Shown in pieces: positions 1 to 9,745 of a DNA stretch of 64,000 nucleotides. The DNA comes from Thermomonas sp. (GTDB lineage Bacteria; Pseudomonadota; Gammaproteobacteria; Xanthomonadales; Xanthomonadaceae), in NCBI GenBank assembly GCA_016720345.1, contig JADKKV010000005.1, positions 930,001 through 994,000 of the forward strand. Direction: 5' to 3'. A program made the translations under genes and the position numbers. The notes under the pieces are model-generated. The model was given only the letters and a program-made list of their open reading frames with translations. It was not told the DNA's origin and did not search any database. Position 1 is the first letter of the stretch. The number at the start of each line of letters is the position of its first letter.

Positions 1-2
1 CC

Positions 3-636
3 TCAGCCCGGCGTCCTGACGATTTCCACCAGGTGGCGTTCGGCGTCCAGCCCGGGGACCTGCAGCGGATGCACCGCCCCGTAGCCCCCAGCCGGCCGGC
101 AGCGCCGCGATTTCGTCTGTGGGCAGCACCCCCTTCATCGCCAGCAGCCGCCCGGCGGGCTGCAGCAGGTGGCCGCCGAGCTGCAGGATCAGCGGCAGGG
201 TGGCCAGCGCGCGCGCGGTGATCGCGTCGAACCGCTGCGGCGGGTCGAACGCTTCGATCCGCGATTCGGCCACCGCCACGTTGCCCAGCTTGAGCTGGCG
301 CACCGCCTCGCGCAGGAAGCGCGCCTTCTTGCCGTTGCTCTCGACCAGGGTGACCTGCAGCCCGGGTCGCGCGATCGCCAGCGGGATGCCGGGCAGGCCG
401 GGCCCTGTGCCGAGGTCGGCCAGGGTGCCGATCCCATCGAGGTGCGCGTGCATCGCCAGCGAGTCCAGCAGGTGCTTGGCCAGCATCTCGCGGGTGTCGC
501 GGATCGCGGTCAGGTTGTAGGTCTGGTTCCAGCGCGCGAGCAGGGCGAGGTAGGCCAGCAGCGGTCCCGCGAGGGCGGTGTCGAGCCCGAGCTGGCGCAG
601 GCCGGCTTCCAGTTCGGGGCGGAGGGTGTCATCCAT
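3..636 (-). CDS. rsmG: 16S rRNA (guanine-N7) methyltransferase RsmG, apparent frameshift
   Basis: RsmG (GidB) methylates N7 of a guanine in 16S rRNA (G527 in E. coli) using SAM. From the ATG at 636 the translation has the family's N-terminal helices, the [10 protein letters not shown] segment, the SAM-binding loop [16 protein letters not shown] and the [15 protein letters not shown] motif. Near the C-terminus the frame breaks: after PAGW it reads into nonsense, while the adjacent frame continues with [22 protein letters not shown] and a TGA at 3-5. Removing one base from the C5 run at 85-89 restores a protein of about 210 aa, the usual RsmG length. A sequencing or assembly error is the simplest explanation, but a real mutation is possible. 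Next upstream on this strand is the phosphopantetheinyl transferase, with a REP-like palindrome between. Confidence 0.88.
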   Translation of the reverse strand, partial: MDDTLRPELEAGLRQLGLDTALAGPLLAYLALLARWNQTYNLTAIRDTREMLAKHLLDSLAMHAHLDGIGTLADLGTGPGLPGIPLAIARPGLQVTLVESNGKKARFLREAVRQLKLGNVAVAESRIEAFDPPQRFDAITARALATLPLILQLGGHLLQPAGRLLAMKGVLPTDEIAALPAGWGLRGGASAAGPRAGRRTPPGGNRQDAGL

Positions 637-660
637 GCGCGCATTGTAGAAGCCGCACGC

Positions 661-727
661 GGCGGGGTGGCCCGGTATTCGCGCAGCGCCATTTCGAGGC
701 GCGTGGCGAATGCCGGGCCACCCCGCC
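661..727. repeat. REP-like palindromic element, family 1, copy A
   Basis: Nearly perfect 22-bp inverted arms at 661-682 and 706-727 (one mismatch) flank an internal hairpin GCGCC-atttcga-GGCGC. The core (ttcgcgcagcg-catttcgag-cgcg-ggcgaat) recurs at 13001-13071 and, inverted, at 13783-13853. It lies between the rsmG start and the end of the phosphopantetheinyl transferase gene. Confidence 0.8.
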
Positions 728-739
728 GCCGCGAGGGGG

Positions 740-1312
740 TCAATCGGTGGATGCAAGGACGGCGACGAACCCCGCTTCCGGCTCGAGCATGTGCAGCGAC
801 CAATCCCCGACCTGGCCCAGCGCCGGATCGCAGCGGAGCATGCGCAGGCCCTCGCCGCCAACATCGAACACCGCCTTGTGCAGGCCGAACGCGATGCCGC
901 CGCCATGCGCCTTCAGCACCGCTTCCTTGGCGCACCACAGGCGCAGGAACGCGTCGTGCCGCAGGGCCTCGTCGAGCGCGGCGAGCGCCGCGGTTTCCTC
1001 CGGCGCGAAGTAGCGCCGCGCGATCCGCAGCGGGTCGGTGCCGCGCACGCGCGATTCGATGTCAACGCCGACGCGTCCGCGCGGCGTGTAGGCAACCAGC
1101 AGGCGCGCGTGGCTGTGCGACCAGCTAGTGTCGCCGTGCAGGAGCCGCGGCCGGTTGCGCGCATCCCGGTGCAGGCTGTCGGCCGCCGCATCCCCGGCGA
1201 CGACGCGCAGCCAGTGGATGGCGATGTCCCGTGCACGCGCGGTGCCCGGCAGGTGCTGCCATCGGCACTGCATCGCATCGATGGAAAAATCCCGCGTCCC
1301 GTCCATCAGCAT
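740..1312 (-). CDS. 4'-phosphopantetheinyl transferase (Sfp/AcpT superfamily)
   Basis: This enzyme should transfer phosphopantetheine from CoA to a serine on a carrier protein (ACP or PCP). The 190-aa protein has the superfamily signatures: GVDIE at about residues 82-86 (magnesium-binding D84 and E86) and WCAKEAVLK at 126-134 (E130 and K134), followed by a glycine-rich loop. A WSHSH segment near residue 64 fits the usual His-containing motif. The length suits the short Sfp type. A second in-frame ATG lies two codons in, and neither start has a strong Shine-Dalgarno sequence. No carrier protein or synthase gene is in the window, so the target is unknown; aryl polyene or lipid synthesis would be plausible in this family of bacteria. 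Confidence 0.87.
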   Translation of the reverse strand: MLMDGTRDFSIDAMQCRWQHLPGTARARDIAIHWLRVVAGDAAADSLHRDARNRPRLLHGDTSWSHSHARLLVAYTPRGRVGVDIESRVRGTDPLRIARRYFAPEETAALAALDEALRHDAFLRLWCAKEAVLKAHGGGIAFGLHKAVFDVGGEGLRMLRCDPALGQVGDWSLHMLEPEAGFVAVLASTD

Positions 1313-1352
1313 GGTCGAAGGTCGTGGTGGCGGGCGTGCGACCGGTGCGCAA

Positions 1353-2123
1353 TCAGGGGCCGATCTCCACCCAGACCGGGGTGTGGTCGCTCGGCCGCTC
1401 CCAGCTGCGCGGCTCGCGGTCGATGCCGGCCGCGACGCAACGCGCCTTCAGCGCCTCGCTGACCAGCACCAGGTCGATGCGCAGGCCCCAACCGCGCTCG
1501 AAGCCCGACAGCCGGTAGTCCCACCAGCTGTGGTGCCCGGCCTCGTCGTTGAACAGGCGGAAGCTGTCGTGCAGGCCGAGCTCGAGCAGGGCGCGATAGG
1601 CCTCGCGCTCCGGGCTGGAGCACAGGACCTTCTCGCGCCAGCGCCTGGGATCGAACACGTCGCGGTCGTCGGGCGCGATGTTGAAGTCGCCGAGCACCAC
1701 CAGGTTCGGATGGGCGGCGATTTCCGCGCGCAGCCACTCGCGCACCGCGGCCAGCCAGCGCAGCTTGTAGTCGAATTTCCCGCTGCCGACCGCTTCGCCA
1801 TTCACCACGTACAGGTCGACGATTCGTGCGTCGCCAACGGTCGCCGCCAGCACGCGCTTCTGCGGGTCGTCGAAGCCCGGGATCGCGTTCACGCATTCGC
1901 CGGTGAACGGCAACCGGCTGATGATGGCCACGCCGTTATAGGTCTTCTGCCCGCTGAAGACGCTGCGGTAACCGAGTTCCAGCAACGCGTCCTCGGGGAA
2001 CTTGTGGTCTTCCTGCTTGGTTTCCTGCAGCGCGACCACATCCGGCTTCGCCTCGTCCAGCCAGCGTTGCAGGTGCGGCAGGCGCACGTTGAGCGAATTG
2101 ACGTTCCAGCTGGCGATCTTCAT
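1353..2123 (-). CDS. xth: exodeoxyribonuclease III
   Basis: This is an AP endonuclease and 3'-exonuclease of base-excision repair (Xth/ExoA family, endonuclease-exonuclease-phosphatase fold). The 256-aa protein begins MKIASWNVNSLNVRLPHL, which carries the conserved Asn, and has the metal-binding glutamate in VALQETKQ (about residue 34). It also has GDFNIAPDD with the catalytic Asp/Asn pair and ends with SDHTPVWVEI, which holds the catalytic Asp-His. The length equals the bacterial norm of about 255-268 aa. The phosphopantetheinyl transferase starts 40 bases downstream on the same strand, so the two may be co-transcribed. Confidence 0.96.
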   Translation of the reverse strand: MKIASWNVNSLNVRLPHLQRWLDEAKPDVVALQETKQEDHKFPEDALLELGYRSVFSGQKTYNGVAIISRLPFTGECVNAIPGFDDPQKRVLAATVGDARIVDLYVVNGEAVGSGKFDYKLRWLAAVREWLRAEIAAHPNLVVLGDFNIAPDDRDVFDPRRWREKVLCSSPEREAYRALLELGLHDSFRLFNDEAGHHSWWDYRLSGFERGWGLRIDLVLVSEALKARCVAAGIDREPRSWERPSDHTPVWVEIGP

Positions 2124-2163
2124 CGCCGCATCCTATTCGATGTGGTGGCGCTGGCGGCCCGCG

Positions 2164-3576
2164 TCAACGCACGATCAGGTCGAGCAGCCACTTCGCCTTC
2201 GAATACGGTGGCTTGAGCAGGTCGCCGCCGGTCCAGCGCGCCTGCCACAGCACCGGCAGTTGCTTGCTCATGGCGTCGAAGCCGGCGCGCGCGTGGTAGG
2301 CGCCCATGCCGCTGGGGCCGACCCCGCCGAACGGCAGGCCGCCGATCGCGAAGTGGAACAGGGTGTCGTTGACCGAGACCCCGCCGGACAGGGTGGCATG
2401 CAGGATCTTCTCCACCGTCTGGCGGTGGTTGCTGAAGGGATACAGCGCGAGCGGACGGTCGTGCGCATTGACGTAGGCGATCGCCTCGTCCAGCGTGCGG
2501 TAGGACTTCAGCGGCAGCAGCGGGCCGAAGATCTCGTCCTGCATCACCCGGGCGTCGTCGCCCGGATCCAGCAGCAGGGTGGGCGGCAGCACGCGTTGCG
2601 CCGCATCCGCGGCACCGGCCAGGGTCACCACCTCGACGCCGCGCGCGCGGGCGTCGTCGAGGTACCCCTGCAGGCGCGCGTACTGGCCGTCGTTGACGAT
2701 CCGGGTGTAGTCGCCGAGGTTGGACAGGGCGGCGCCGTAGCGCGCGTGCACCTGCGCGCGCAGCGCCGCGACCAGCGCATCGCGCCTGGCCGCCGGTACC
2801 AGCACGTAGTCGGGCGCGATGCAGGTCTGCCCGCAGTTGAACCACTTGCCGGTGGCGATGCGCGCGGCGGCCAGTTCGACCGGGTAGTCGTCGGCGATGA
2901 TCGCCGGCGACTTGCCGCCCAGCTCCAGGGTCAGCGGGGTCAGGTTGGGCGCGGCCGCGGCCATCACCTTGCGGCCGACCGCGGTGGAACCGGTGAACAA
3001 CAGGTGGTCGAACGGCAGTGCCGCGAACGCCGCGCCAACCTCCGCCCCGCCGAGCGCGACCGCGACCCGGTCGGCCGGGAACACCTCGGCCAGCAGCCGG
3101 CGCAGGAATTCGCTGGTGCGCGGGGTGTGTTCGGAAGGCTTGAGGTAGACGTGGTTGCCGGCGGCGATCGCGGTGGCCAGCGGAATCAGCGCCAGGTTGA
3201 CCGGATAGTTCCACGGCGCGATCACCCCGACAACGCCCAGCGGCACCGGCCGCAGCTGCGCGCGCGCCGGCAGGAAGCGCCAGCCCACGCCCACCCGGCG
3301 CGGCTTCATCCAGCCGCGCAGGTGCTTGAGCAGGTGGTCGATGTCGTTGAGCACGGTCATGCCGTCGGCGATCCGGCTCTCGTCCTTCGAGCGGTGCCCG
3401 AAATCCGCGGCGATGGCGTCGGCCATTTCGTCGAGCCGGCCCTTCAGCGCATCGCGCAGGCGCTGCAGGTCGCCGCGGCGCTGGGCATGATCCGGCTTGC
3501 GCTGCTGCCAGGCCGCGCGCAGGCGGGCCAGGGTGGGCGCAAGGTCGCTGGTGGCGGAATCGGCGGGGTTGTCCAT
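2164..3576 (-). CDS. calB: coniferyl aldehyde dehydrogenase-type NAD(P)+ aldehyde dehydrogenase
   Basis: This is an ALDH-superfamily enzyme oxidising aromatic or medium/long-chain aldehydes to acids. The 470-aa protein shows the N-terminal oligomerisation region, the cofactor motif GVVGVIAPWNYP (115-125), FTGSTAVG (194-201), the general base E218 in LELGGKSP and the nucleophile C252 in NCGQTCIAPD. The short C-terminus with a basic, hydrophobic tail (KAKWLLDLIVR) is typical of the CalB/ALDH3-like group, some of which are membrane-associated. The true substrate cannot be told from sequence. Given an olefin pathway elsewhere in the window, fatty aldehydes are as likely as lignin-derived ones. 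The gene is divergent from the carbonic anhydrase gene, with 38 bases between the two starts. Confidence 0.85.
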   Translation of the reverse strand: MDNPADSATSDLAPTLARLRAAWQQRKPDHAQRRGDLQRLRDALKGRLDEMADAIAADFGHRSKDESRIADGMTVLNDIDHLLKHLRGWMKPRRVGVGWRFLPARAQLRPVPLGVVGVIAPWNYPVNLALIPLATAIAAGNHVYLKPSEHTPRTSEFLRRLLAEVFPADRVAVALGGAEVGAAFAALPFDHLLFTGSTAVGRKVMAAAAPNLTPLTLELGGKSPAIIADDYPVELAAARIATGKWFNCGQTCIAPDYVLVPAARRDALVAALRAQVHARYGAALSNLGDYTRIVNDGQYARLQGYLDDARARGVEVVTLAGAADAAQRVLPPTLLLDPGDDARVMQDEIFGPLLPLKSYRTLDEAIAYVNAHDRPLALYPFSNHRQTVEKILHATLSGGVSVNDTLFHFAIGGLPFGGVGPSGMGAYHARAGFDAMSKQLPVLWQARWTGGDLLKPPYSKAKWLLDLIVR

Positions 3577-3614
3577 ACGGGTCAGTGTAGTCGGCTGCGG
3601 GCTAGAATCCAGCC

Positions 3615-4145
3615 ATGCACATCCGCCCTTATCGCGACATTTCCCCGACCCTCGGCGCGCGCGCCTACGTTGATCCCGCCGCCTGCGTGATCGGCGACGT
3701 GGTGCTGGGCGACGACGTCTCGGTGTGGCCGTTCACGGTGATCCGCGGCGACGTGAATTTCGTCCGCATCGGCGATCGCACCAATATCCAGGACGGCACC
3801 GTCATCCACGTCAGCCACGACGGCCCGCACGCCAAGCTGGGCGGCTTCGCCACCCGCATCGGCAGCGACGTCACCATCGGCCACAAGGCGATCATCCACG
3901 CCTGCACCATCGAGGACGCGGTGCTGATCGGGATGGGCGCGATCGTGCTGGACGGCGCGGTGGTGAAGAAGCACGCCTTCATCGGCGCCGGCGCGCTGGT
4001 GGCGCCGGGCAAGGTGGTGGGCGAAGGCGAGCTGTGGCTGGGCAACCCGGCGAAGAAGGCGCGGCTGCTCAGCGAGGCCGAGATCGAGGCGCTGTATTAC
4101 AGCGCCGGGCATTACGTGCGGCTGAAGGACGCGTATTTGCGCTGA
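3615..4145 (+). CDS. gamma-carbonic anhydrase family protein (YrdA-like)
   Basis: This is a left-handed beta-helix hexapeptide-repeat protein of the gamma-carbonic anhydrase/YrdA/CaiE group. The 176-aa protein is built of I-G-D/N type hexad repeats (VIGDVVLGDDVSVW, VRIGDRTNIQDG, RIGSDVTIGH). The metal ligands expected for the family are present as H65, H90 and H95. The C-terminal helix (LSEAEIEALYYSAGHYVRL) is standard. Many family members lack measurable carbonic anhydrase activity, so the catalytic role is an inference. It starts 38 bases from the divergent aldehyde dehydrogenase gene and ends before a hairpin-rich spacer. Confidence 0.9.
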   Translation: MHIRPYRDISPTLGARAYVDPAACVIGDVVLGDDVSVWPFTVIRGDVNFVRIGDRTNIQDGTVIHVSHDGPHAKLGGFATRIGSDVTIGHKAIIHACTIEDAVLIGMGAIVLDGAVVKKHAFIGAGALVAPGKVVGEGELWLGNPAKKARLLSEAEIEALYYSAGHYVRLKDAYLR

Positions 4146-4164
4146 CGGTTGGAGGGCTTGAGTC

Positions 4165-4290
4165 GGCCCGCTCGCATGAGTTCGAGCGGGCCATGGGTGA
4201 ACAACCGCCGCCTGCGCGGCATGCCGCGCGCGGTTGTGAACGCCCGGCACCAGTGCCGGGCCGGACCGCGAAGCGGGCCCGCGGCCGTGA
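4165..4290. repeat. cluster of hairpins between convergent genes
   Basis: The spacer between the ends of the carbonic anhydrase (+) and aroE (-) genes is a chain of inverted repeats: GGCCCGCTCG...CGAGCGGGCC, ACAACCG...CGGTTGT enclosing a GCGCGGCATGCCGCGC palindrome, and CCCGGCACCAGTGCCGGG. The segment tgtgaacgcccggc resembles the second interspersed repeat family seen near 35.8 and 41.6 kb. It lacks a clean T-tract, so I read it as REP/BIME-like DNA that may also stop transcription in both directions. Confidence 0.6.
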
Positions 4291-4360
4291 ACTCAGTCCT
4301 GGACGACTGCAGTGAGCGGCGAAGTCATGCGAGGGGGCCGGCTCATGCCAGCGTGGACGA

Positions 4361-5203
4361 TCAGTCGGCGGTGACCAGTGCCGCTGCGCGTCCGCTGAGC
4401 TCGGCGTACACGCCATCGGTTTCCGGGCGCGTGCCAAGCCACAGCGCGAAGCTTTCCGCCGCCTGTTCGACCAGCATGCCCAAGCCATCGACAGCATCGT
4501 GGCAGCCGTTCGCGCGTGCCCAGGCCAGGAACGGGATCGCGGCCTCGCCGTAGCTGAGGTCGACGGCGGCGCAGCGGCGCCCGACCAGCGACCGTGGCAG
4601 CGCTGGCAGCTGGCCGCCACGCGCGGCCGAGGTGGCGTTGACGATCAGGTCGAATTCGCCAAGTGCGGCAAGGTCGCCGAGGTAGCGCGGGTGCACCCGG
4701 CCGGGTTCGCCAAGCGCATCCGCCAGCGCGTCGGCGCGCTCGGGGGTGCGGTTGACGATGGTCAGCTCGCCGATGCCGGCTTCCAGCAATGCCGGTGCGA
4801 TGCCGCGCGCCGCGCCGCCGGCACCCAGCAGCAGGGTGCGCCGCGCGCGCAGGTCGAGCATGTGGCGGCCGGTGAGGTCGCGCACCAGGCCGGCACCGTC
4901 GGTGTTGTCGCCGTGCCAGCCGTCGCCGGCGCGGACCAGGGTATTCACGGCGCCGGCACGGCGTGCGCGTTCGCTGGCCTCGCTGCACAGCGCGAACGCG
5001 GCCTCCTTCAGCGGCAGGGTGACGTTCGCGCCGGTGCCACCGTGGGCGGCGAAGTCATCGAGTTTCGCGCGGAAGTCGCCGGCATCGGCTTCGATCGCGA
5101 GGTAGTCGAGTTCGATCCCGCACTGGCGCGCGAACGCGGCGTGGATGCGCGGCGACAGCGAGTGCGAAATCGGCGTTCCGAACACGGCGTGGTGCTTGCG
5201 CAT
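4361..5203 (-). CDS. aroE: shikimate dehydrogenase (NADP+)
   Basis: AroE reduces 3-dehydroshikimate to shikimate in the chorismate pathway. The 280-aa protein has the substrate-binding [13 protein letters not shown] at the N-terminus, NVTLPLKE with the catalytic Lys, NTDG, and the Rossmann loop [23 protein letters not shown] segment follows, where the arginine suits NADP+. The C-terminal [17 protein letters not shown] is typical. It lies 25 bases downstream of hemB on the same strand, so the two are probably one transcript. The product feeds chorismate, the substrate of the XanB2-like enzyme encoded at 8.7 kb. Confidence 0.95.
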   Translation of the reverse strand: MRKHHAVFGTPISHSLSPRIHAAFARQCGIELDYLAIEADAGDFRAKLDDFAAHGGTGANVTLPLKEAAFALCSEASERARRAGAVNTLVRAGDGWHGDNTDGAGLVRDLTGRHMLDLRARRTLLLGAGGAARGIAPALLEAGIGELTIVNRTPERADALADALGEPGRVHPRYLGDLAALGEFDLIVNATSAARGGQLPALPRSLVGRRCAAVDLSYGEAAIPFLAWARANGCHDAVDGLGMLVEQAAESFALWLGTRPETDGVYAELSGRAAALVTAD

Positions 5204-5228
5204 CGCGATCCCCCCGGTTGTAGAGCGG

Positions 5229-6230
<1,002 letters not shown>

Positions 6231-6242
6231 TTACGCCGGCGC

Positions 6243-6270
6243 AAAAAAACCGGCGCCTTGCGGCGCCGGT
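6243..6270 (-). terminator. rho-independent terminator of the secreted metalloprotease gene
   Basis: Read on the minus strand this is a 9-bp GC stem (ACCGGCGCC / GGCGCCGGT) with loop GCAA, followed by seven T residues. It starts 28 bases after the protease stop codon. It also separates this unit from hemB. Confidence 0.9.
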
Positions 6271-6297
6271 CGGGTGGTGCTCCAAGATTTCCCTGGA

Positions 6298-7908
6298 TTA
6301 GAGCGGGAAGGCCGTGTTGTCGGCGACGCGCCGCGCGCAGGTCATCATCTTGCTGGCCTGGGTGGTGGTGATCAGGCTGGCCGCCAGCATCCGATCGCGG
6401 CTGGCCTGCATGCAGCTGTAGTAGCCCCAGCGGGTCTGCGCCGACAGCAGGCACATGTCATTGTTGGCCTGCACGGTACCGCCGACGATCAGGCCGCCTT
6501 CGCTGACTGCCTTGATCCCGGTGTCGCAATCCGCGACCCGCGGGCTGCCGATCTTGGCGTTGCCGGTGTTCAGCTTCCAGCCGATATCGGCCATCAGCGC
6601 CGGGGTGATGTCGAGGTTGTAGTAGCTGCGCAGGCTGTCGTTGATCGCCGGTTCCATCAGCAGGTTGGGCATGGCAACCGAATCGTAATGCGAGCCCGAC
6701 GAGCCGGCCTGCACCGGGTTCGGCATGAACAGGCGCGGCCGCCCAAGGCTGTCGGCGCCCTGCAGCAGCACCGGATCGGCGACGAAGCCCAGGCTGACCG
6801 GCAGGTTGGCCTTGAACAGGTTGCCGTCGGCCAGGGTGATGCGCACCGAGGGAATGGTGATCGTCGGATCCGCGCCACTCATGCCGGCGACGGCGCCCGC
6901 CACGTTGTCGGCGATGACCACGGCGCTTGCACCTGCGTTCTGCGCGTTCTTGGCCTTGATTGCGAAGCCACAGTTGCCGCGATCCATCAGCGCGACCTTG
7001 CCAACGACGTTGCTGGTGATCGGCTCGCAGCCGTCACCGGTGGTCCCCACACCGTCGGTGGCCAGCGCCAGCGAGCCGTTGAAGTTCGCCGGCGATGCGG
7101 CAGGGCCGAACGTGGCGGTACCGTATTGGTAGTCGCCTGCAACCGCGGCCGGCGCGGACGCACGGAAGTAAAGCCGCTTGTCCAGCAGCAACTGGGCACC
7201 TGCCGTCGCGCGCGGGCCGGTGAACACCACGTTGCCGGTGTTGATGCCGGACGTGGCGCGTTCGGCTACGGTCATCGCCGTCCAGTACTTGCCGGCGGTG
7301 TTGTCGTAGGTGAATGCCGAATAGATGTCGGGGACTCCACTCAGGAATGCACCGGTGGCCTCGGTCTCGAAGTTGGAGAAGCCCAGGCCATGCGCGTACT
7401 CGTGCATCACCACGTCCAGGAAATTCACCTGCCCGGTCGGGGTCTTGCCGTCGAGGCCATAGTAAAAGGGGTACGCGGTGCTGAAGTTGGAACTGATGTC
7501 GGTGAAGCCAGGACGCAGGTCGATGCCTGCGATGGAGTCTGCCAGTGCCGTGTGGTACCAAGTGCTGGCAACCGGGGCATTGGCGAAGTTTGCGTGCACT
7601 GCGGTCGCGCCGGCAGAACCCAGTACGCCTGGTGCCAGCGCGGTGAAGCGCGCGCCAACGTAGACAGGCACGTTGCTCTGCAGCACGCTGCCCCACAGGG
7701 AGGCGGCATAGTTGGCCACGATGCGGCGCTGTTCACCGAGGGTGGTGCCGGGGTTGCCGCCCACCGGGGCGACCGGGGTGGTGTCGTTGTAGCCAGTTCC
7801 CGCGGCATCGAAGATGACCGGAACGATATCGGCGGCGTTGGCCTGTGACAGGCCGGCCAGCGCGACCAGCACGGCGGTGGCGAGGGCGAGGCGGGGCGAC
7901 TTACTCAT
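6298..7908 (-). CDS. secreted zinc metalloprotease with PA domain
   Basis: Predicted exported protease of 536 aa. A signal peptide (MSKSPRLALATAVLVALAGL, cleaved near SQANA) is followed by a catalytic region with the zinc motif HEYAH at residues 169-173 in the context MHEYAHGLGF. A protease-associated (PA) domain follows, recognisable from VGKVALMDRGNCGFAIKA and AGASAVVIADN. The chain then returns to catalytic-domain-like sequence ending in MADIGWKL, and has a Cys-containing C-terminal tail. I chose the ATG at 7908 because it has AGGAGG just upstream and begins a good signal peptide; the longer frame upstream is arginine-rich shadow. The start overlaps the end of the preceding small gene. Substrate and exact peptidase family are not determined. 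Confidence 0.82.
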   Translation of the reverse strand: MSKSPRLALATAVLVALAGLSQANAADIVPVIFDAAGTGYNDTTPVAPVGGNPGTTLGEQRRIVANYAASLWGSVLQSNVPVYVGARFTALAPGVLGSAGATAVHANFANAPVASTWYHTALADSIAGIDLRPGFTDISSNFSTAYPFYYGLDGKTPTGQVNFLDVVMHEYAHGLGFSNFETEATGAFLSGVPDIYSAFTYDNTAGKYWTAMTVAERATSGINTGNVVFTGPRATAGAQLLLDKRLYFRASAPAAVAGDYQYGTATFGPAASPANFNGSLALATDGVGTTGDGCEPITSNVVGKVALMDRGNCGFAIKAKNAQNAGASAVVIADNVAGAVAGMSGADPTITIPSVRITLADGNLFKANLPVSLGFVADPVLLQGADSLGRPRLFMPNPVQAGSSGSHYDSVAMPNLLMEPAINDSLRSYYNLDITPALMADIGWKLNTGNAKIGSPRVADCDTGIKAVSEGGLIVGGTVQANNDMCLLSAQTRWGYYSCMQASRDRMLAASLITTTQASKMMTCARRVADNTAFPL

Positions 7909-8239
7909 GGTTCGCCTCCTGCTTCGCCGGCGCGGCCGGGCCATCGGTCTCGACGATGCGCACGTTGCCCTGGGCATCCACCTGCGCATGCAGGTAGTTG
8001 TGGAGGTCGTCAGGAACCTCGGTGCCGGTGCCGCCGCCCGGGGCGGCCAGGGTGGTCGGAGCAGTCTTGCGGGCGACCTGCTTGGTTGCGGCCCGCTGCT
8101 GGTAGGCGAGGGCCATCGCCTCGGCGGCGGCCTTCTTCTCAAGTACGTTCATGGGCTTGGCGGCCTGTGCGCTGCCGGCCGCAAGCGCGGCGATGGCAAG
8201 GCTGGCGGCCAGGCACCGGTTCCTGGTGTTTGCTGACAT
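7901..8239 (-). CDS. small secreted protein coupled to the PA metalloprotease
   Basis: Unrecognised 112-aa protein. It begins with a signal peptide (MSANTRNRCLAASLAIAALA, cleavage near AQA-AKP). Next comes a short helical stretch rich in Ala, Lys and Glu, then a Pro/Gly/Thr linker and a small conserved-looking domain (LHNYLHAQVDAQGNVRIVET). Start ATG 8239 has an AAGGGGA Shine-Dalgarno; an ATG at 8299 is possible but would put 20 basic residues before the signal peptide. Its TGA overlaps the protease ATG, so the two are translationally coupled. A role as inhibitor, chaperone or substrate of the protease is a guess from position only. Confidence 0.72.
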   Translation of the reverse strand: MSANTRNRCLAASLAIAALAAGSAQAAKPMNVLEKKAAAEAMALAYQQRAATKQVARKTAPTTLAAPGGGTGTEVPDDLHNYLHAQVDAQGNVRIVETDGPAAPAKQEANHE

Positions 8240-8395
8240 CGATTGGATCCCCTTGATGCGACAACGGTTGCGCCCGGCGGACCGGAACGGCCGCGGCATC
8301 CCCGGTGTGCTGTCGCCGCCACCGGTGACCGCTGTATAGCCAAAACCCCGTTTTGCGGCAACTGCCGTTCGGCACCCGGGGCCACCGGGCTTCGG

Positions 8396-8644
8396 TCAGA
8401 GCACGCCGCCGCCCATGCTCAACCGGATCGCGCCGACCACGATCGCGACCACGTTGAGGACCAGGCCGGCCTTGGCGCGGCCGCGACCCTCGCGCGGGGT
8501 GATGGCGATGCCGATCGCGGCGATGATCGCGCCGACCACGGCGAACGGGATCATGAACCAGTTGCCCCAGCCCAGCAGCGGGATGAAGGCCAGCACCATC
8601 CACAGCATGGCGACGATTCCCCACAGCACGCTGATCAGTCCCAT
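8396..8644 (-). CDS. small inner-membrane protein, unknown function
   Basis: 82-aa protein, almost wholly hydrophobic. It has three predicted membrane segments: residues about 3-24 (LWGIVAMLWMVLAFIPLLGW), 28-48 (WFMIPFAVVGAIIAAIGIAI) and 60-78, the last after a short basic loop ITPREGRGRAKAG that probably faces the cytoplasm. ATG 8644 has GGGGAA upstream at good distance. I do not recognise the family. It sits alone between the protease pair and the chorismatase, all on the minus strand. Confidence 0.7.
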   Translation of the reverse strand: MGLISVLWGIVAMLWMVLAFIPLLGWGNWFMIPFAVVGAIIAAIGIAITPREGRGRAKAGLVLNVVAIVVGAIRLSMGGGVL

Positions 8645-8703
8645 TGTCGGTTCCCCGGTTGTCGTTGCCGCCACTATGCCGCCGGATCGCGGCGATGCAA
8701 TGC

Positions 8704-9705
8704 TCAGGCGTGCACGCCGTCGATCTCGACCGCCAGTTCGCGCCGGCACACATGCCCGTGCAGGACGAGGCGCGGGACCATGGAAGGCAGCCGCTGGTCG
8801 AGCAGCGCCGCGACCTGCGCCAGCGCATCCGCATCGCGGACGTACACCTTGAGTGGCGAACCCGCCCCGAGCCGCGCCGCCAGGCCGGGCCGCAGCGCGC
8901 GCGCGGTGGCGACCAGGCTGTCGAGGTTGGCCAGGGTTTCGTCCAGTTGCGCGGCCAGCGAATCGCCGTGCTGCGAGGCATGCCCGACCACCGCGGCGGT
9001 GCCGGACAGCAGCAGCGGCATCGATTCGTTCGCCGGCAGCATGGCGCGGGCGAACCCGGGCGCCTGCGGCCCGTACTGGCGCGGGTAGCGCCAGGCCTGG
9101 GTCTGGCGCGGGTTCTCCAGCGCGGTGCCAGCCGCGCGCGCGGCCAGCCAGTACAACTGGAAGCGGCCGCTGCGGCGGGGATCGCCGATCGCGGTGGCGG
9201 CGGGCAGTTCGGCCGGCGCCAGTTCGCGGCCGATCCCGCGTGCCCGGCCCACGCAGAAACGGCGGTAGCGCTCGCCGTCGCCCTCGCCCTCGGTGATCGC
9301 ATCCATGTAGTTCCACAGGCGCAGCGGATGCGGGTAGCCACTGGCTGCCAGCCACGCCTGCAGGCGCTGGTAGGCCTGCGCGCTGGCGGCTTCGACATCG
9401 CCGTCGTCCGCCACCTCCAGCGCACCGAACTGCAGGGTGGCATCCGCGCTCCAGGCAATGCCGTCGTCGCGCCCGTGGCGCACGTTGCCTGCGACCGACC
9501 AGCATTCGAACGGCGCCGTGCCCAGCGCCTGCAGGGCGACGTGCAGGTAGCGCGGGTCGTCGTGCTGCGCGGGCGCCGCGTCGCCGAAGCCGAACACCGC
9601 CAGCAGGCAGGGATCGGCCAGCAGCATGTCCAGTGGCGCGTGCCGGTAGGCGACGCGCACGCTGGCCGCGGCGGGGTGCGGGAGGCTGTCGTTCAGGGCG
9701 TGCAT
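8704..9705 (-). CDS. xanB2: XanB2-like chorismatase (3-/4-hydroxybenzoate synthase)
   Basis: The 333-aa protein fits the FkbO/Hyg5/XanB2 chorismatase family in length and in features such as FECWSVAGNVRHGRDDG, LRLWNYMDAI, YRRFCVGRARG and the C-terminal VYVRDADAL. In Xanthomonas and Lysobacter, XanB2 converts chorismate to 3-hydroxybenzoate, a precursor of xanthomonadin-type aryl polyene pigments, and 4-hydroxybenzoate, a ubiquinone precursor. The neighbouring glycosyltransferase points the same way, but the polyketide-type pigment genes are not in this window. The family call is firm; the product ratio of this enzyme cannot be read from sequence. Confidence 0.83.
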   Translation of the reverse strand: MHALNDSLPHPAAASVRVAYRHAPLDMLLADPCLLAVFGFGDAAPAQHDDPRYLHVALQALGTAPFECWSVAGNVRHGRDDGIAWSADATLQFGALEVADDGDVEAASAQAYQRLQAWLAASGYPHPLRLWNYMDAITEGEGDGERYRRFCVGRARGIGRELAPAELPAATAIGDPRRSGRFQLYWLAARAAGTALENPRQTQAWRYPRQYGPQAPGFARAMLPANESMPLLLSGTAAVVGHASQHGDSLAAQLDETLANLDSLVATARALRPGLAARLGAGSPLKVYVRDADALAQVAALLDQRLPSMVPRLVLHGHVCRRELAVEIDGVHA

Positions 9706-9745
9706 CGGGGCGCGGATGATAGCGCGCGGGTCGCCGGCGGCCGCG

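Noticed and set aside
1306-1896. 196-codon minus frame overlapping exonuclease III
   Set aside because: The xth frame 1353-2123 carries all catalytic motifs; the other frame is Arg-rich shadow.
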